The notes under the pieces were generated by a model, which was not told the origin of the DNA, did no database searches, and was given only the letters and a program-made list of their open reading frames with translations. From positions 1-17,602 of the forward strand of contig SEEY01000016.1 in NCBI GenBank assembly GCA_004211235.1: a DNA stretch of 17,602 nt, given 5' to 3'. Numbering within the stretch: the first letter of the stretch is position 1; every line of letters starts with the position of its first letter. Positions 1-8,170 of this stretch are shown piece after piece. This DNA comes from Rubrivivax sp. (GTDB lineage Bacteria > Pseudomonadota > Gammaproteobacteria > Burkholderiales > Burkholderiaceae). The position numbers were made by a program, and so were the translations under genes.

Positions 1-163
1 GCCTCGGGCATGGGCGGCATTTTGCGGGCGTGGCGCGGCCTGCGCCCAGACCGGCGCGTCGTGAAAGGACGATTGAAGTGGCGGCCCGCGCTGGCGACAT
101 GGAATAGTTCGCCCGGCTGGCGTGTTTACCGTCATGTCCCTTCCACTTTCCACGGGTCCCGAC
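1..163. other. Upstream intergenic region
   Basis: No convincing gene lies wholly in this stretch. On the minus strand an ATG at 11..9 is preceded by CAAAAT and then GCCGCCC. This resembles the leaderless-type starts seen elsewhere in the window, so a divergent gene may begin here and run off the left edge, but only 11 bases are visible. On the plus strand, TACCGT at 127-132 could serve as a -10 element for the downstream lipoprotein gene, giving a leader of about 25 nt. No good -35 accompanies it. Both readings are weak. Confidence 0.3.
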
Positions 164-535
164 ATGAACTTCAGACTCCTGGCCTGCGCGGCCGTCCTTG
201 CCGTCGCCGGTTGCGCCGCCACCCCGCCGGCGCCCGCCAGCGCGACCGATGGCGTCTTCGTGGGCGCCAACGGCATGACGCTCTACACCTTCGACAAGGA
301 CACTGCCGGCAGCGGCAAGAGCGTGTGCAACGGCCCCTGCGCCACCAACTGGCCGCCGCTGCCGGCCGCGGCCGGCGCGGCTGCGAGCGGCGACTGGACG
401 GTCGTCACCCGCGATGACGGCAGCCGCCAGTGGGCCTACAAGGGCAAGCCGCTGTACTTCTGGGCCAAGGACCAGAAGCCCGGCGACCGCAGCGGCGACG
501 GGTTCAACAAGGTCTGGCAGCTCGCCAGGCCCTGA
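164..535 (+). CDS. Small COG4315-type secreted lipoprotein
   Basis: A 123-residue protein. The N-terminus is a lipoprotein signal with lipobox VAGC, the acylated cysteine being Cys17, so the mature protein should be membrane-anchored outside the cytoplasm. The body carries the two repeats typical of the COG4315 family (predicted lipoproteins with a Y-x4-D motif): LYTFDKD followed by C-x3-C and NWPPL, then KGKPLYFWAKD, PGDRSGDG and a VWQLARP end. I chose ATG 164 over an in-frame GTG at 122 because it places the lipobox at the expected distance. No enzymatic role is established for the family that I can name. An ECF sigma gene starts 18 nt downstream, and COG4315 lipoproteins often sit beside ECF sigma/anti-sigma pairs, so this may be a target or sensed component of that system. 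Family assignment is fairly sure; function is unknown. Confidence 0.85.
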   Translation: MNFRLLACAAVLAVAGCAATPPAPASATDGVFVGANGMTLYTFDKDTAGSGKSVCNGPCATNWPPLPAAAGAAASGDWTVVTRDDGSRQWAYKGKPLYFWAKDQKPGDRSGDGFNKVWQLARP

Positions 536-553
536 CGCCGGACGCCCGCCGCC

Positions 554-1069
554 ATGGCCGTCGAACAGCTGCTGCTGCACATCCCGGCCCTGCGCCGGTA
601 TGCGCGGCTGCTGACGGGCGACGCCACGCGGGCCGACGACCTGGTGCAGGACACGCTGGAACGCGCCTGCCGCAAGTGGAGCCTGTGGCGCCCCGGCACG
701 GCGCTGCGACCCTGGCTGCTGTCCATCATGCACAACCTGCACCTCAACCAGCTGCGCGACTGGCACCTGGACGACGGCCACGCCCTGCTGGACGACCTGC
801 CCGAGCCGGCCGACCCCGGGTCACCGGCCGGTGAGCGACTCGACCTGGAGCGGGCACTGGCCGGGCTGCCGCCGGGGCAGCGGGCGGTGATGCTGCTGGT
901 GGTCGTCGAGGAATACACCTACGCCGAGGCTGCCGACATCCTCGGCGTGCCCGTCGGCACCGTCATGTCGCGGCTGCACCGCGGGCGGGAGGCGCTGCGG
1001 CTGCGCCTGGCGCCTGCCCCGGCGCCGGCAGGTGCCCAGATCCTGAACCTGGCGCGAGCGAAGCGATGA
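554..1069 (+). CDS. ECF-family RNA polymerase sigma factor
   Basis: A 171-residue sigma-70-family protein of ECF size. Region 2 spans about residues 10-68, with the core-binding helix around DDLVQDTLERACRKW and the DNA-melting part around RPWLLSIMHNLHLN. Region 4 spans about 97-150, with the segment LPPGQRAVMLLV and a helix-turn-helix in YAEAADILGVPVGTVMSRLHRG. Regions 1 and 3 are absent, as expected for ECF factors. The ATG follows the lipoprotein gene by 18 nt. The stop overlaps the start of the anti-sigma gene by 4 nt (ATGA), so the pair is translationally coupled. The protein should direct transcription of a small regulon, held inactive by the anti-sigma partner until an envelope signal. 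The exact ECF group and regulon cannot be told from the window. Confidence 0.93.
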   Translation: MAVEQLLLHIPALRRYARLLTGDATRADDLVQDTLERACRKWSLWRPGTALRPWLLSIMHNLHLNQLRDWHLDDGHALLDDLPEPADPGSPAGERLDLERALAGLPPGQRAVMLLVVVEEYTYAEAADILGVPVGTVMSRLHRGREALRLRLAPAPAPAGAQILNLARAKR

Positions 1070-1908
1070 GTTCCCCATTCCCTCCTGCACCACCCGGCGT
1101 GCCGCCCGACGAGGCACGCCTGCATGCCTTCGTCGATGGCCAGCTGCCGCCCGACGAGCAGGCCGCCGTGCGCGAGCAGCTGCGCGCCGACCCGGCGGCC
1201 GCGGTGCGCGTCGCGCAGTGGCAGGCCCACCGCCAGACGCTGCGCGGCCTGGCGCGCGACTGGCCGCTGGACGAGACGCCGCCCGACCTCAGCGGCATCG
1301 TCATGCGCGCCGCCGCGGCGCAGCGCTGGCGGCGGCTGCTGCCGCAGGCGCTTGCGGCCGGCCTCCTGCTGTCCCTGGGCCTGGCCGGCGGCTATCAGTG
1401 GGGGCGCCACGATGCGGGTGGCATGGCCTGGCCGGCACTGGCGGCCGGCCGCAGCGCCAGCGTGCCGGAGTTCGCCGCTCAGGCGGGCGTGGCCTATGCC
1501 GTCTACAGCGGCGAAAAGCGCCACCCGGTGGAGGTGTCGGCGGCCGAGCAGGCCCACCTGGTGCAGTGGCTCAGCAAGCGGCTCGGCCGGCCGCTGACGG
1601 TGCCGGTGCTGACCGACCGCGGCTATGCGCTGCTCGGTGGCCGGCTGCTGCCGGGCGACGCCGCCCAGGGCGGCAGCCCGCGGGCGCAATTCATGTACGA
1701 GAACGCCGACGGCGACCGGCTCACGCTGTATGTCGCCGTCTTCAAGCCCGGCGCCGCCCCCGCCGCCACCGAGTTCCGGCTGCTGCAGCAGTACGGTCGC
1801 ACGACGCTGTACTGGGTCGACGGCGACTTCGGCTATGCACTCAGCGCCCAGCCGTCCATCGAGCTGCAGCCGCTGGCCCAGCGCGTGCACGAGCAGCTGG
1901 CCGGCTGA
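1066..1908 (+). CDS. Transmembrane anti-sigma factor
   Basis: A 280-residue protein starting inside the stop codon of the ECF sigma gene. Residues 1-85 form a cytoplasmic helical region typical of anti-sigma domains, with a segment like LHAFVDGQLPPDEQAAVREQL. One transmembrane helix follows at about 91-110. Residues 115-280 should be periplasmic and contain YAVYSGEKRHPVEV, a repeated LxxWLSKRLG-type segment and TLYWVDGDFGYAL. The protein has no cysteine, so the HxxxCxxC zinc site of ZAS-type anti-sigma factors is missing. Families of this architecture in Proteobacteria are annotated as anti-sigma factors or transmembrane transcriptional regulators. Position and coupling make it the likely inhibitor of the upstream sigma factor. 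The gene converges on the next one with a 4-nt gap, leaving no room for a private terminator. Confidence 0.88.
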   Translation: MSSPFPPAPPGVPPDEARLHAFVDGQLPPDEQAAVREQLRADPAAAVRVAQWQAHRQTLRGLARDWPLDETPPDLSGIVMRAAAAQRWRRLLPQALAAGLLLSLGLAGGYQWGRHDAGGMAWPALAAGRSASVPEFAAQAGVAYAVYSGEKRHPVEVSAAEQAHLVQWLSKRLGRPLTVPVLTDRGYALLGGRLLPGDAAQGGSPRAQFMYENADGDRLTLYVAVFKPGAAPAATEFRLLQQYGRTTLYWVDGDFGYALSAQPSIELQPLAQRVHEQLAG

Positions 1909-1912
1909 CCCG

Positions 1913-2662
1913 TCAGCGGAAGTAGCGCTGGCGCAGCCGCTCATAGCGGCCGTCGCGCTTGAGCGTGTCCAGCGCCTGCTGCAGCCGCTTCACCAGCGCC
2001 GGGTCGGCGTCGGCACGCAGGCCGTAGAAGTAGCTGCGGGCGCTGTCCTGCTCCATCACGGGCTGCAGCGTGCCGTAGGGCAGCTGCATCTGGCGCAGGT
2101 TCCAGGCCGCGGCCCAGTCCAGCAGCGCGATGTAGTCCATGCGCCCGGCCAGCAGCTTGCGCAGGTTGGTGGCATCGTCCAGGCCCTGCTCGAGCTGCAG
2201 GCCGGGGCGCAGGCCCGCGGCCTGCAGCTGGCGGTCGGCGGCGGAGTCGCGCACGACGCCGATGCGGGCATTGGCCAGCTCGCCGAGCTGGGTCATGTTC
2301 AGGTCGGTCCGGCTGGCCAGGCGGTAGATGAGGATGCGGCGCTGCGCGATGGGCCCGACCCACTGGTACTGCGCTTCGCGTTCGGGCGTGCGTGTCAACG
2401 AGAACAACACGCTGTGCGGCTGCGCCTCGGCCGCCTGCATGGCGCGCTGCCAGGGCATCACCTGCAGCTCCAGCCGCAGGCCGGCCTGGCTGGCCATCAG
2501 GCGCAGCAGCTCGACACTGAAACCCTGGACGACGTTGTCCTCCAGGAAGTTCAACGGGGGCAGGTTCTCCGTGATGCCGACCAGCAAGGGTTCATCCGGC
2601 CCGGCCGCAGCGAGGCAGGGGCCGAACAAGGCGGGCAGGACAAGGCAGGAGCGACGTCTCAC
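1913..2662 (-). CDS. Periplasmic solute-binding protein, family 3
   Basis: A 249-residue protein with an N-terminal signal peptide (MRRRSCLVLPALFGPCLAAA, cleavage near Ala20). It has the order of features of bacterial family-3 extracellular solute-binding proteins (PF00497 type): the strand LLVGITENLPPLNFLEDN, the segment GFSVELLRLMASQAG, SVLFSLTRTPERE, and the hinge region NARIGVVRDSAADRQL. It ends in ALDTLKRDGRYERLRQRYF. The start is a GTG at 2662; no in-frame ATG precedes the signal peptide. No permease or ATPase gene is near, so it may be an orphan binding protein, of the kind Burkholderiales carry in number, rather than part of a local importer. A TAGACT sequence (minus strand, 2689-2684) could be its -10, but no good -35 is visible. 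The ligand is unknown; polar amino acids are the usual class. Confidence 0.87.
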   Translation of the reverse strand: MRRRSCLVLPALFGPCLAAAGPDEPLLVGITENLPPLNFLEDNVVQGFSVELLRLMASQAGLRLELQVMPWQRAMQAAEAQPHSVLFSLTRTPEREAQYQWVGPIAQRRILIYRLASRTDLNMTQLGELANARIGVVRDSAADRQLQAAGLRPGLQLEQGLDDATNLRKLLAGRMDYIALLDWAAAWNLRQMQLPYGTLQPVMEQDSARSYFYGLRADADPALVKRLQQALDTLKRDGRYERLRQRYFR

Positions 2663-2758
2663 GGCGGCAGGCAGGGCCGCCGGAGTCTAGGGTGCAGCCG
2701 TGACAGTCTTTCGATAGGCGCGCTGGCCGGCGTGCGATTTCGCGCAGCCTTCCCGGGC

Positions 2759-3127
2759 TCAGTGGGGCGTCGGCACGCCGGCCAGGCGATCGAAGGCGCG
2801 GAAGAACTGCCTCGCCAGGGCCAGCAACTGCCCCTCGCTGAGCGGGGCAGCAGGCCGGTAATCGGCGATCTGCCCGGCCAGCTGCGGCCGGTGCGCCTCG
2901 ACGTAATGCCGGAACTGGCCGATGACGGGATGCGAACCGGTGACCAGCACCTCGCGCGTGTCCTGCACGGCCTGGCAGACGGCGGCGAAGAGCGCATGCT
3001 CGGCCGCTTCGTCGTGGCCATGGCTGCGGCGATGCTGCGGCTCGATGTCGGCGGCATGGACCTGGTGATCGTCGAAATGCAGCACCTGGGCATGGTGGTG
3101 ATCGAGATGGACAACGGCGTGGAACAT
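2759..3127 (-). CDS. Translational machinery protein (eRF1/pelota-like)
   Basis: A 122-residue protein that matches my memory of the short proteins annotated 'translational machinery protein' in Beta- and Gammaproteobacteria, which resemble one domain of eRF1/pelota. Diagnostic parts are the start FHAVVHLDHHHAQVLHFD, the middle TREVLVTGSHPVIGQFRHYV, and the end LSEGQLLALARQFFRAFDRL. It is histidine-rich near the N-terminus. The ATG at 3127 has a good ribosome binding site (GGAG, then 7 nt). It follows the DksA/TraR-like gene by 21 nt on the same strand, so the two are probably co-transcribed from the promoter upstream of 3520. A ribosome-associated stress role is inferred from the family name and from this pairing, not shown by the sequence. 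Confidence 0.8.
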   Translation of the reverse strand: MFHAVVHLDHHHAQVLHFDDHQVHAADIEPQHRRSHGHDEAAEHALFAAVCQAVQDTREVLVTGSHPVIGQFRHYVEAHRPQLAGQIADYRPAAPLSEGQLLALARQFFRAFDRLAGVPTPH

Positions 3128-3148
3128 GGCACTTCTCCAGTGAACGGG

Positions 3149-3520
3149 TCAGCGTGCGGCTTCGGCGGCGGTCTGGCAGTCGAGGCAGCGCAGCGCCTGC
3201 GGCTGGTGCTGCAGGCGGTCGAAGGGAATGGCGGCGGCGCAGTCGATGCAGCGGCCGTAGCCGGGCTGGCGCAGGCGTACCAACGCGTCGTCGACCTCGG
3301 CCAGTTCCTGCAGCAGCCGGTCGCCCCGCGTCTGGTCGACTTCACGGTCGGCCTCGTGTTCGCGCCCTTCGCGCGGGCCGTCGGCCAGCAGCTCGGCGGC
3401 GTGGGCCACGCGGCCCTGGCCGTCCAGCTGCGCCGCCAGCGCCTGCTCGAGATGCTGGCGCGCGAGCCGAAGCTCGGTTTCCAGCAGTGCATGTTGTCCC
3501 GCGGTGAGGGTGGTGCTCAT
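3149..3520 (-). CDS. TraR/DksA-family zinc-finger protein
   Basis: A 123-residue protein with a long amphipathic helical N-terminal half (about residues 8-85) and a C-terminal C4 zinc finger, C91-x2-C94-x17-C112-x2-C115. Both the spacing and the preceding GYGRCIDC are classic for DksA/TraR. Such proteins bind the RNA polymerase secondary channel and adjust initiation at stress-responsive promoters. This one is shorter than E. coli DksA (151 aa), and the acidic tip is represented only by HEADREVDQ, so activity at the polymerase may differ. I chose ATG 3520 rather than an in-frame ATG at 3538 because it has a perfect AGGAGG site (3530-3525) 4 nt upstream. It heads an operon with the translational machinery protein, and an FNR-type box lies 45 nt upstream. 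Confidence 0.88.
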   Translation of the reverse strand: MSTTLTAGQHALLETELRLARQHLEQALAAQLDGQGRVAHAAELLADGPREGREHEADREVDQTRGDRLLQELAEVDDALVRLRQPGYGRCIDCAAAIPFDRLQHQPQALRCLDCQTAAEAAR

Positions 3521-3564
3521 GGAACCTCCTGAAGCCATGCTCCCACCGGCGAGCGCGCTGCGCC

Positions 3565-3578
3565 TTGAGATGGGTCAA
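3565..3578 (-). promoter_or_regulatory. Candidate FNR/ANR-type box
   Basis: TTGA-N6-TCAA, close to the FNR/CRP-family consensus TTGAT-N4-ATCAA. Read towards the DksA-like gene it is TTGACCCATCTCAA. Its centre is 51 nt upstream of the ATG at 3520. If it acts as a class II site at -41.5, transcription would start near 3530. A possible -10, GAGCAT on the minus strand (3542-3537), lies at the right place for that start, and the AGGAGG site then begins at the start of the transcript. The geometry supports activation of the DksA-like/translational machinery operon under oxygen limitation. This rests on motif and spacing alone. Confidence 0.55.
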
Positions 3579-3653
3579 CACGGGACAAGGGAATCACGTT
3601 CGCACCGATGGCCGCCGCGCCGCCCTGCGCTGCCAGCCAGGCCGATGGGGTCA

Positions 3654-3679
3654 GGGCTGAGACAATCCCGCCCCCATGC
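3654..3679 (+). repeat. 26-nt direct repeat spanning the queA start (copy 1)
   Basis: The 26 bases at 3654-3679 are identical to 6482-6507 at the start of tgt. The repeat holds GACAAT (3661-3666), which matches the -10 consensus TATAAT at four of six positions, then nine C/G bases and the ATG. Transcription from such a -10 would begin only two or three bases before the ATG. There is no Shine-Dalgarno sequence, so queA mRNA is probably leaderless or nearly so. No convincing -35 hexamer was found. Confidence 0.6.
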
Positions 3680-4734
3680 CTGAGCTGACCGTTGCCGACT
3701 TCGATTTCGACCTCCCTCCCGAGCTGATCGCCCAGCATCCTGCGCCTGAGCGCAGCGCCTCGCGGCTGCTGGACGCGACCGGCAACGAGCCCGTGGACCG
3801 CGTGTTCCGCGAGCTGCCCGGTCTGCTGTCGCCCGGCGACCTGCTCGTCTTCAACAACACCCGCGTCATCAAGGCGCGGCTGTACGGCATCAAGTCGACC
3901 GGGGGCAGCGTCGAGGCCCTGGTCGAGCGGGTGCTGCCCGGCACGCGGGAGGTGTGGATGCACCTGCGCGCCAGCAAGTCGCCGAAGCCGGGCGGCCGCA
4001 TTCGCTTCGCCGATGCCTTCGACGCCGAGGTGCTGGGCCGCTGCGGGCCGGACAACGGCCTGTTCCACCTGCGCTTTGCCGGCGACCCGTTCGCGCTGCT
4101 GGAGGCCCACGGCCACGTGCCGCTGCCGCCCTACATCGCCCATGCGGACGACGCGGACGACGAGCGCCGCTACCAGACCGTCTTTGCGAAGGAGCCCGGT
4201 GCCGTCGCCGCGCCCACCGCCGCGTTGCACTTCGACGAGGCCCTGCTGGCGAGCCTGGCCGAGCGTGGCGTCGGCCAGGCGCATGTGACGCTGCATGTCG
4301 GCGCCGGCACCTTCCAGCCGGTGCGGGTCGACAGGCTGGCCGAGCACAAGATGCACAGCGAGTGGTTCGAGGTGCCGCAGTCGACTGTCGACGCCATCGC
4401 CGCCTGTCACGACCGCGGCGGCCGGGTCGTCGCCGTCGGCACGACGACGCTGCGCGCGCTGGAATCAGCGGCCGTTGGCGGCACGCTGCAGGCCGGCGCC
4501 CGCGAGACCGACATCTTCATCACGCCGGGTTTCGAGTTCCGCGTCGTCGACCGCCTCGTCACCAACTTCCACCTGCCCAAGAGCACGCTGATGATGCTGG
4601 TCAGCGCGCTGGCCGGTCATGCCCAGGTGATGGCGCTCTACCGCCACGCGATTGCGCAGCGCTACCGCTTCTTCAGCTATGGCGACGCGATGCTGCTTGA
4701 CCGAGTGACCACCCGGCAGGAGTGCGTTAGATGA
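3676..4734 (+). CDS. queA: tRNA preQ1(34) S-adenosylmethionine ribosyltransferase-isomerase
   Basis: A 352-residue QueA of normal family length (E. coli 356). It transfers and isomerises the ribosyl part of SAM onto preQ1 at tRNA position 34, giving epoxyqueuosine, in the cytoplasm. Conserved blocks are all present: [11 protein letters not shown] (59-69), [12 protein letters not shown] (175-186), [12 protein letters not shown] (206-217), [10 protein letters not shown] (255-264), [19 protein letters not shown] (296-314) and [11 protein letters not shown] (330-340). Translation appears to start without a ribosome binding site at an ATG inside the 26-nt repeat shared with tgt. The last dozen residues ([12 protein letters not shown]) look less conserved and lie where the base composition drops, so the 3' end may have been rewritten when the next gene arrived. 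The stop overlaps the SIR2-like gene by 4 nt. Confidence 0.97.
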   Translation: MPELTVADFDFDLPPELIAQHPAPERSASRLLDATGNEPVDRVFRELPGLLSPGDLLVFNNTRVIKARLYGIKSTGGSVEALVERVLPGTREVWMHLRASKSPKPGGRIRFADAFDAEVLGRCGPDNGLFHLRFAGDPFALLEAHGHVPLPPYIAHADDADDERRYQTVFAKEPGAVAAPTAALHFDEALLASLAERGVGQAHVTLHVGAGTFQPVRVDRLAEHKMHSEWFEVPQSTVDAIAACHDRGGRVVAVGTTTLRALESAAVGGTLQAGARETDIFITPGFEFRVVDRLVTNFHLPKSTLMMLVSALAGHAQVMALYRHAIAQRYRFFSYGDAMLLDRVTTRQECVR

Positions 4735-5831
4735 CGAAGGTCGTGTTAGTGCTGGGTGCGGGATCTAGCATGGACTACGGTCTGCCGTCCGGCGCTGGCC
4801 TGCTGGAAGAGATAACAAGGTTGCTAGATGCGGCTTCAAAGGGCGGTGGTGGAAGCCGCTCCGATTTCAAATTTCTGGAACTTTGCCAACACCTTTTCAA
4901 AAACCGTCATCCTCCGCAGGAATTGTGCATTCAAATGGCCCGAATGGCACAGCTGCTTCGCGGGCAGATGCCGACGAGCATTGACTGGTTTCTGGGTCAG
5001 CAGTTCCACGATTCGCACGACGTATTTCGCGAGCTTGGAAAACTGGCGATTGCCTGGTGCATCGGCGATGGTGAGAAGTGCGACGACGTTGAACGCGATA
5101 CAGATCCGCGACCACGTCGACCGCAAGCCTCGTCTGGCCAATTGCCACCTCACTGGCTAAAGACGTTCTGGCAGTCTTTAGCGATCAGAAACGTGGAAGA
5201 CTTTCAGCGCCTGCTCGACGAGGAACGGCTTCGAGTCGTGACGTTCAACTATGAGCGGACTTTCGAGCAATTTCTAGTCGCTCGTCTACGCGCCTTGCAC
5301 CTTGCGCGAACCGCACTACCTGAGTGGCAAGGAGACGTCATAAAACAGCTGACGCAACTGGACGTCTGCCATGTTTACGGATCGCTTGGTGAGCTGATGC
5401 GGGTTCCGTTCGGTGCGGTCGCGAGGGAGATTTGTTCCGTCGGCCTGACGACTAACACCGTCGATTTGATGAAGCAAACGGTAGGCCAACTGCAAGTGAT
5501 TGCGGAGCAGCGAAGCGCCCAGGAAGATTCCTTGTTTGAGAAGGCGCGCACTTGGGTAGGCGAGGCGGATCGCCTCGTGTTTCTTGGCTTTGGATTCGAT
5601 GAAACAAACCTCGGGGCGCTCGGTTTTCCCGGTTTGGCGAAGCGCGCCAGTGGTGTGTTCGCTACAACCTATGGTCTTGGAGCGGTCGCGCGCGATGCGG
5701 TCTGCCGGTTCACCGTGCAAGGTTGGGTAGACCAGGAGGTAGTGCCAAACATTCGCCATGAACACCAGAGTTGGAACATAGACGAGTACTTGAGGTACTA
5801 CCAACCTTTCCGTTCATTGGCAGCCGCATAG
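4731..5831 (+). CDS. SIR2-like NAD-binding domain protein, probable acquired gene
   Basis: A 366-residue protein with the sequence marks of bacterial SIR2-like domains (PF13289 type). They are the NAD-binding [13 protein letters not shown] at 9-21, PTSIDWFL at 81-88, [11 protein letters not shown] at 169-179 (Asn173 where sirtuins have the Asn of TQN), HVYGS at 214-218 (His214 in the catalytic-His position) and [11 protein letters not shown] at 284-294. No further domain is recognisable. Such proteins in bacteria are often NADases in antiphage systems (ThsA, DSR and SIR2-HerA are known examples), but no partner gene is present here. The start overlaps queA (ATGA) and has AGGAG 8 nt upstream. 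Composition differs clearly from its neighbours (27/60 G+C at 4861-4920, 33/60 at 5461-5520) and it uses ATA, TTA, CTA and AGG codons, which indicates transfer. The fold is fairly sure; a defence role is inference. Confidence 0.82.
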   Translation: MTKVVLVLGAGSSMDYGLPSGAGLLEEITRLLDAASKGGGGSRSDFKFLELCQHLFKNRHPPQELCIQMARMAQLLRGQMPTSIDWFLGQQFHDSHDVFRELGKLAIAWCIGDGEKCDDVERDTDPRPRRPQASSGQLPPHWLKTFWQSLAIRNVEDFQRLLDEERLRVVTFNYERTFEQFLVARLRALHLARTALPEWQGDVIKQLTQLDVCHVYGSLGELMRVPFGAVAREICSVGLTTNTVDLMKQTVGQLQVIAEQRSAQEDSLFEKARTWVGEADRLVFLGFGFDETNLGALGFPGLAKRASGVFATTYGLGAVARDAVCRFTVQGWVDQEVVPNIRHEHQSWNIDEYLRYYQPFRSLAAA

Positions 5832-5858
5832 CGAGCGCAGGCTGCCTCGATTGGCCAT

Positions 5859-6467
5859 TCACTTGCGGTCTGTGATGCCGTTCTCGCGCGCCCACGCCAG
5901 CCGCCCCTGAGCGGCCTCGTCGACCGCGGCCGTGAACGCCGCGCGTGACGTGACCGGCAGCGCGAAGCGCATGTGCACGCGCGCCTCGTGCCGCACGTCC
6001 AGCAGCTGCGCGCCGTGCTGCTCGGCCAGCCGGCGCAGGCGGCCCTCCAGCTCGTAGGGCAGGTCGCAGCCCAGTTCCACCTGCTCGACGCGCTCGATCT
6101 TCTCGGCCGTCAGCAGCGCCTGGGCGATGCAGTCCGTGTAGGCCCGCACCAGGCCGCCGGCGCCGAGCTTGACGCCGCCCCAGTAGCGCACCGCCGTCGC
6201 GAGCACGCCGTCCAGGCCCTGGTGACGCAACACGTCCAGCATCGGTCGGCCGGCGGTGCCGCCGGGCTCGCCGTCGTCGTTGGCCGCCGAGTGCCCGCCC
6301 GCCAGCAGCGCCCAGCAGACATGGGCCGCGCCGGAGTGTTCGGCGCGCAGCTCGGCCACGCGAACGAGTGCAGCGGCGCGGTCGGCGCAGGGCTCGACGC
6401 AGCCGAGGAAGCGGCTCTTCTTGATGACCAGCTCGTGTCGGGCCGCGCTGGCGAGGGTGAGGGACAT
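5859..6467 (-). CDS. yigZ: YigZ/IMPACT-family protein
   Basis: A 202-residue protein of the UPF0029/IMPACT family. The family signature DDGEPGGTAGRP is at 64-75, and RYWGGVKLGAGGLVRAY follows at 94-110. The C-terminal half (about 130-195) fits the small ferredoxin-like domain of YigZ. IMPACT proteins in eukaryotes act on translation control through GCN1; the bacterial role is not settled. The length is typical (E. coli about 205). The ATG at 6467 is preceded on the minus strand by GACAAT (6479-6474), six bases and no Shine-Dalgarno sequence, so it is probably a leaderless transcript. It diverges from tgt across only 36 bp and converges on the SIR2-like gene with a 27-nt gap. Confidence 0.93.
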   Translation of the reverse strand: MSLTLASAARHELVIKKSRFLGCVEPCADRAAALVRVAELRAEHSGAAHVCWALLAGGHSAANDDGEPGGTAGRPMLDVLRHQGLDGVLATAVRYWGGVKLGAGGLVRAYTDCIAQALLTAEKIERVEQVELGCDLPYELEGRLRRLAEQHGAQLLDVRHEARVHMRFALPVTSRAAFTAAVDEAAQGRLAWARENGITDRK

Positions 6468-7631
<1,164 letters not shown>

Positions 7632-7634
7632 CCT

Positions 7635-7663
7635 TCGTCAGGCCCGGCTGACAGCTCGAAGAT
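7635..7663 (+). promoter_or_regulatory. Candidate leaderless-type promoter
   Basis: TCGTCA at 7635-7640 (four of six matches to TTGACA), a 17-nt spacer and GAAGAT at 7658-7663, followed by GCCGCC and the ATG at 7670. The six bases between -10 and ATG are the same as those at yigZ, and there is no Shine-Dalgarno sequence. Weak, but it has the best -35/-10 pair of the leaderless-type starts in this window. Confidence 0.35.
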
Positions 7664-7669
7664 GCCGCC

Positions 7670-8170
7670 ATGCTGAAAGCCCTGCTCTACCCGCTGCGCT
7701 GGCTGCTGCGGGTCACGCTGGCCCTGCTGATCCTCTTCGAGGAATGGGGCTGGGAGCCGCTGCGGCGGGTCTTCGCGCTGCTGGCGAAGCTGCCGGTCAT
7801 CCGCCAGTGCGAGGCGCTGCTGCGGCGCCTGCCGCCGCGCTGGGCGCTGGTGGCGCTGGTGCTGCCCAGCCTGTTGATCCTGCCGGTCAAGCTGCTGGCG
7901 GTGTGGCTCATCACGCGGGGCCAGGTGTCGCTCGGCCTGGCCGTCATCGTCGCGGCCAAGCTGGTGGGCACCGCGCTGCTGGCCTGGCTGTTCCAGCTCA
8001 TCCAGCCGGCGCTGATGCAGCTGCGCTGGTTCGCCCGCCTGCACGGCCGCTGGACGGCCTGGAAGTCGGAGCTGCTGGCCTGGGTGCGGGCGAGCCCCGT
8101 GTGGCGGTCGGCGAGGGCCATCAAGGCCGGTGTGCGCCGCTGGTGGCGCCGGGTGCGCGGGCGCGGTTAA
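7670..8170 (+). CDS. Small conserved membrane protein of unknown function
   Basis: A 166-residue basic membrane protein. Hydrophobic segments lie at about residues 5-22, 57-80 and 86-108. The C-terminus (about 138-166) is rich in Arg and Trp and should be cytoplasmic, next to the inner membrane. I recall similar unnamed transmembrane proteins in Burkholderiales and other Proteobacteria, but I know no function. It follows tgt by 38 nt and could be read from tgt or from its own weak promoter. Its stop codon overlaps that of the convergent histidine kinase gene: TTAA at 8167-8170 serves both strands. The reading frame is supported by codon usage like its neighbours and by the coherent hydrophobic pattern. 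Confidence 0.8.
   Translation: MLKALLYPLRWLLRVTLALLILFEEWGWEPLRRVFALLAKLPVIRQCEALLRRLPPRWALVALVLPSLLILPVKLLAVWLITRGQVSLGLAVIVAAKLVGTALLAWLFQLIQPALMQLRWFARLHGRWTAWKSELLAWVRASPVWRSARAIKAGVRRWWRRVRGRG

Noticed and set aside
101..133. ECF-type promoter made of GGAATA (101-106) and CGTC (130-133) before the lipoprotein gene, as an autoregulated sigma target
   Set aside because: The spacer is 23 nt, about 6 nt longer than usual for ECF promoters, and CGTC lacks the following TA. Too poor to list as a promoter.
1625..3532. Long plus-strand open frame (about 635 codons) across the binding protein and DksA-like genes
   Set aside because: It is antisense to three recognisable minus-strand genes, its sequence is low-complexity Ala/Arg/Gln-rich text, and it matches no family. 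A shadow of high GC.
5832..5858. Terminator between the convergent SIR2-like and yigZ genes
   Set aside because: No stable stem with a T-run could be found in the 27 nt.
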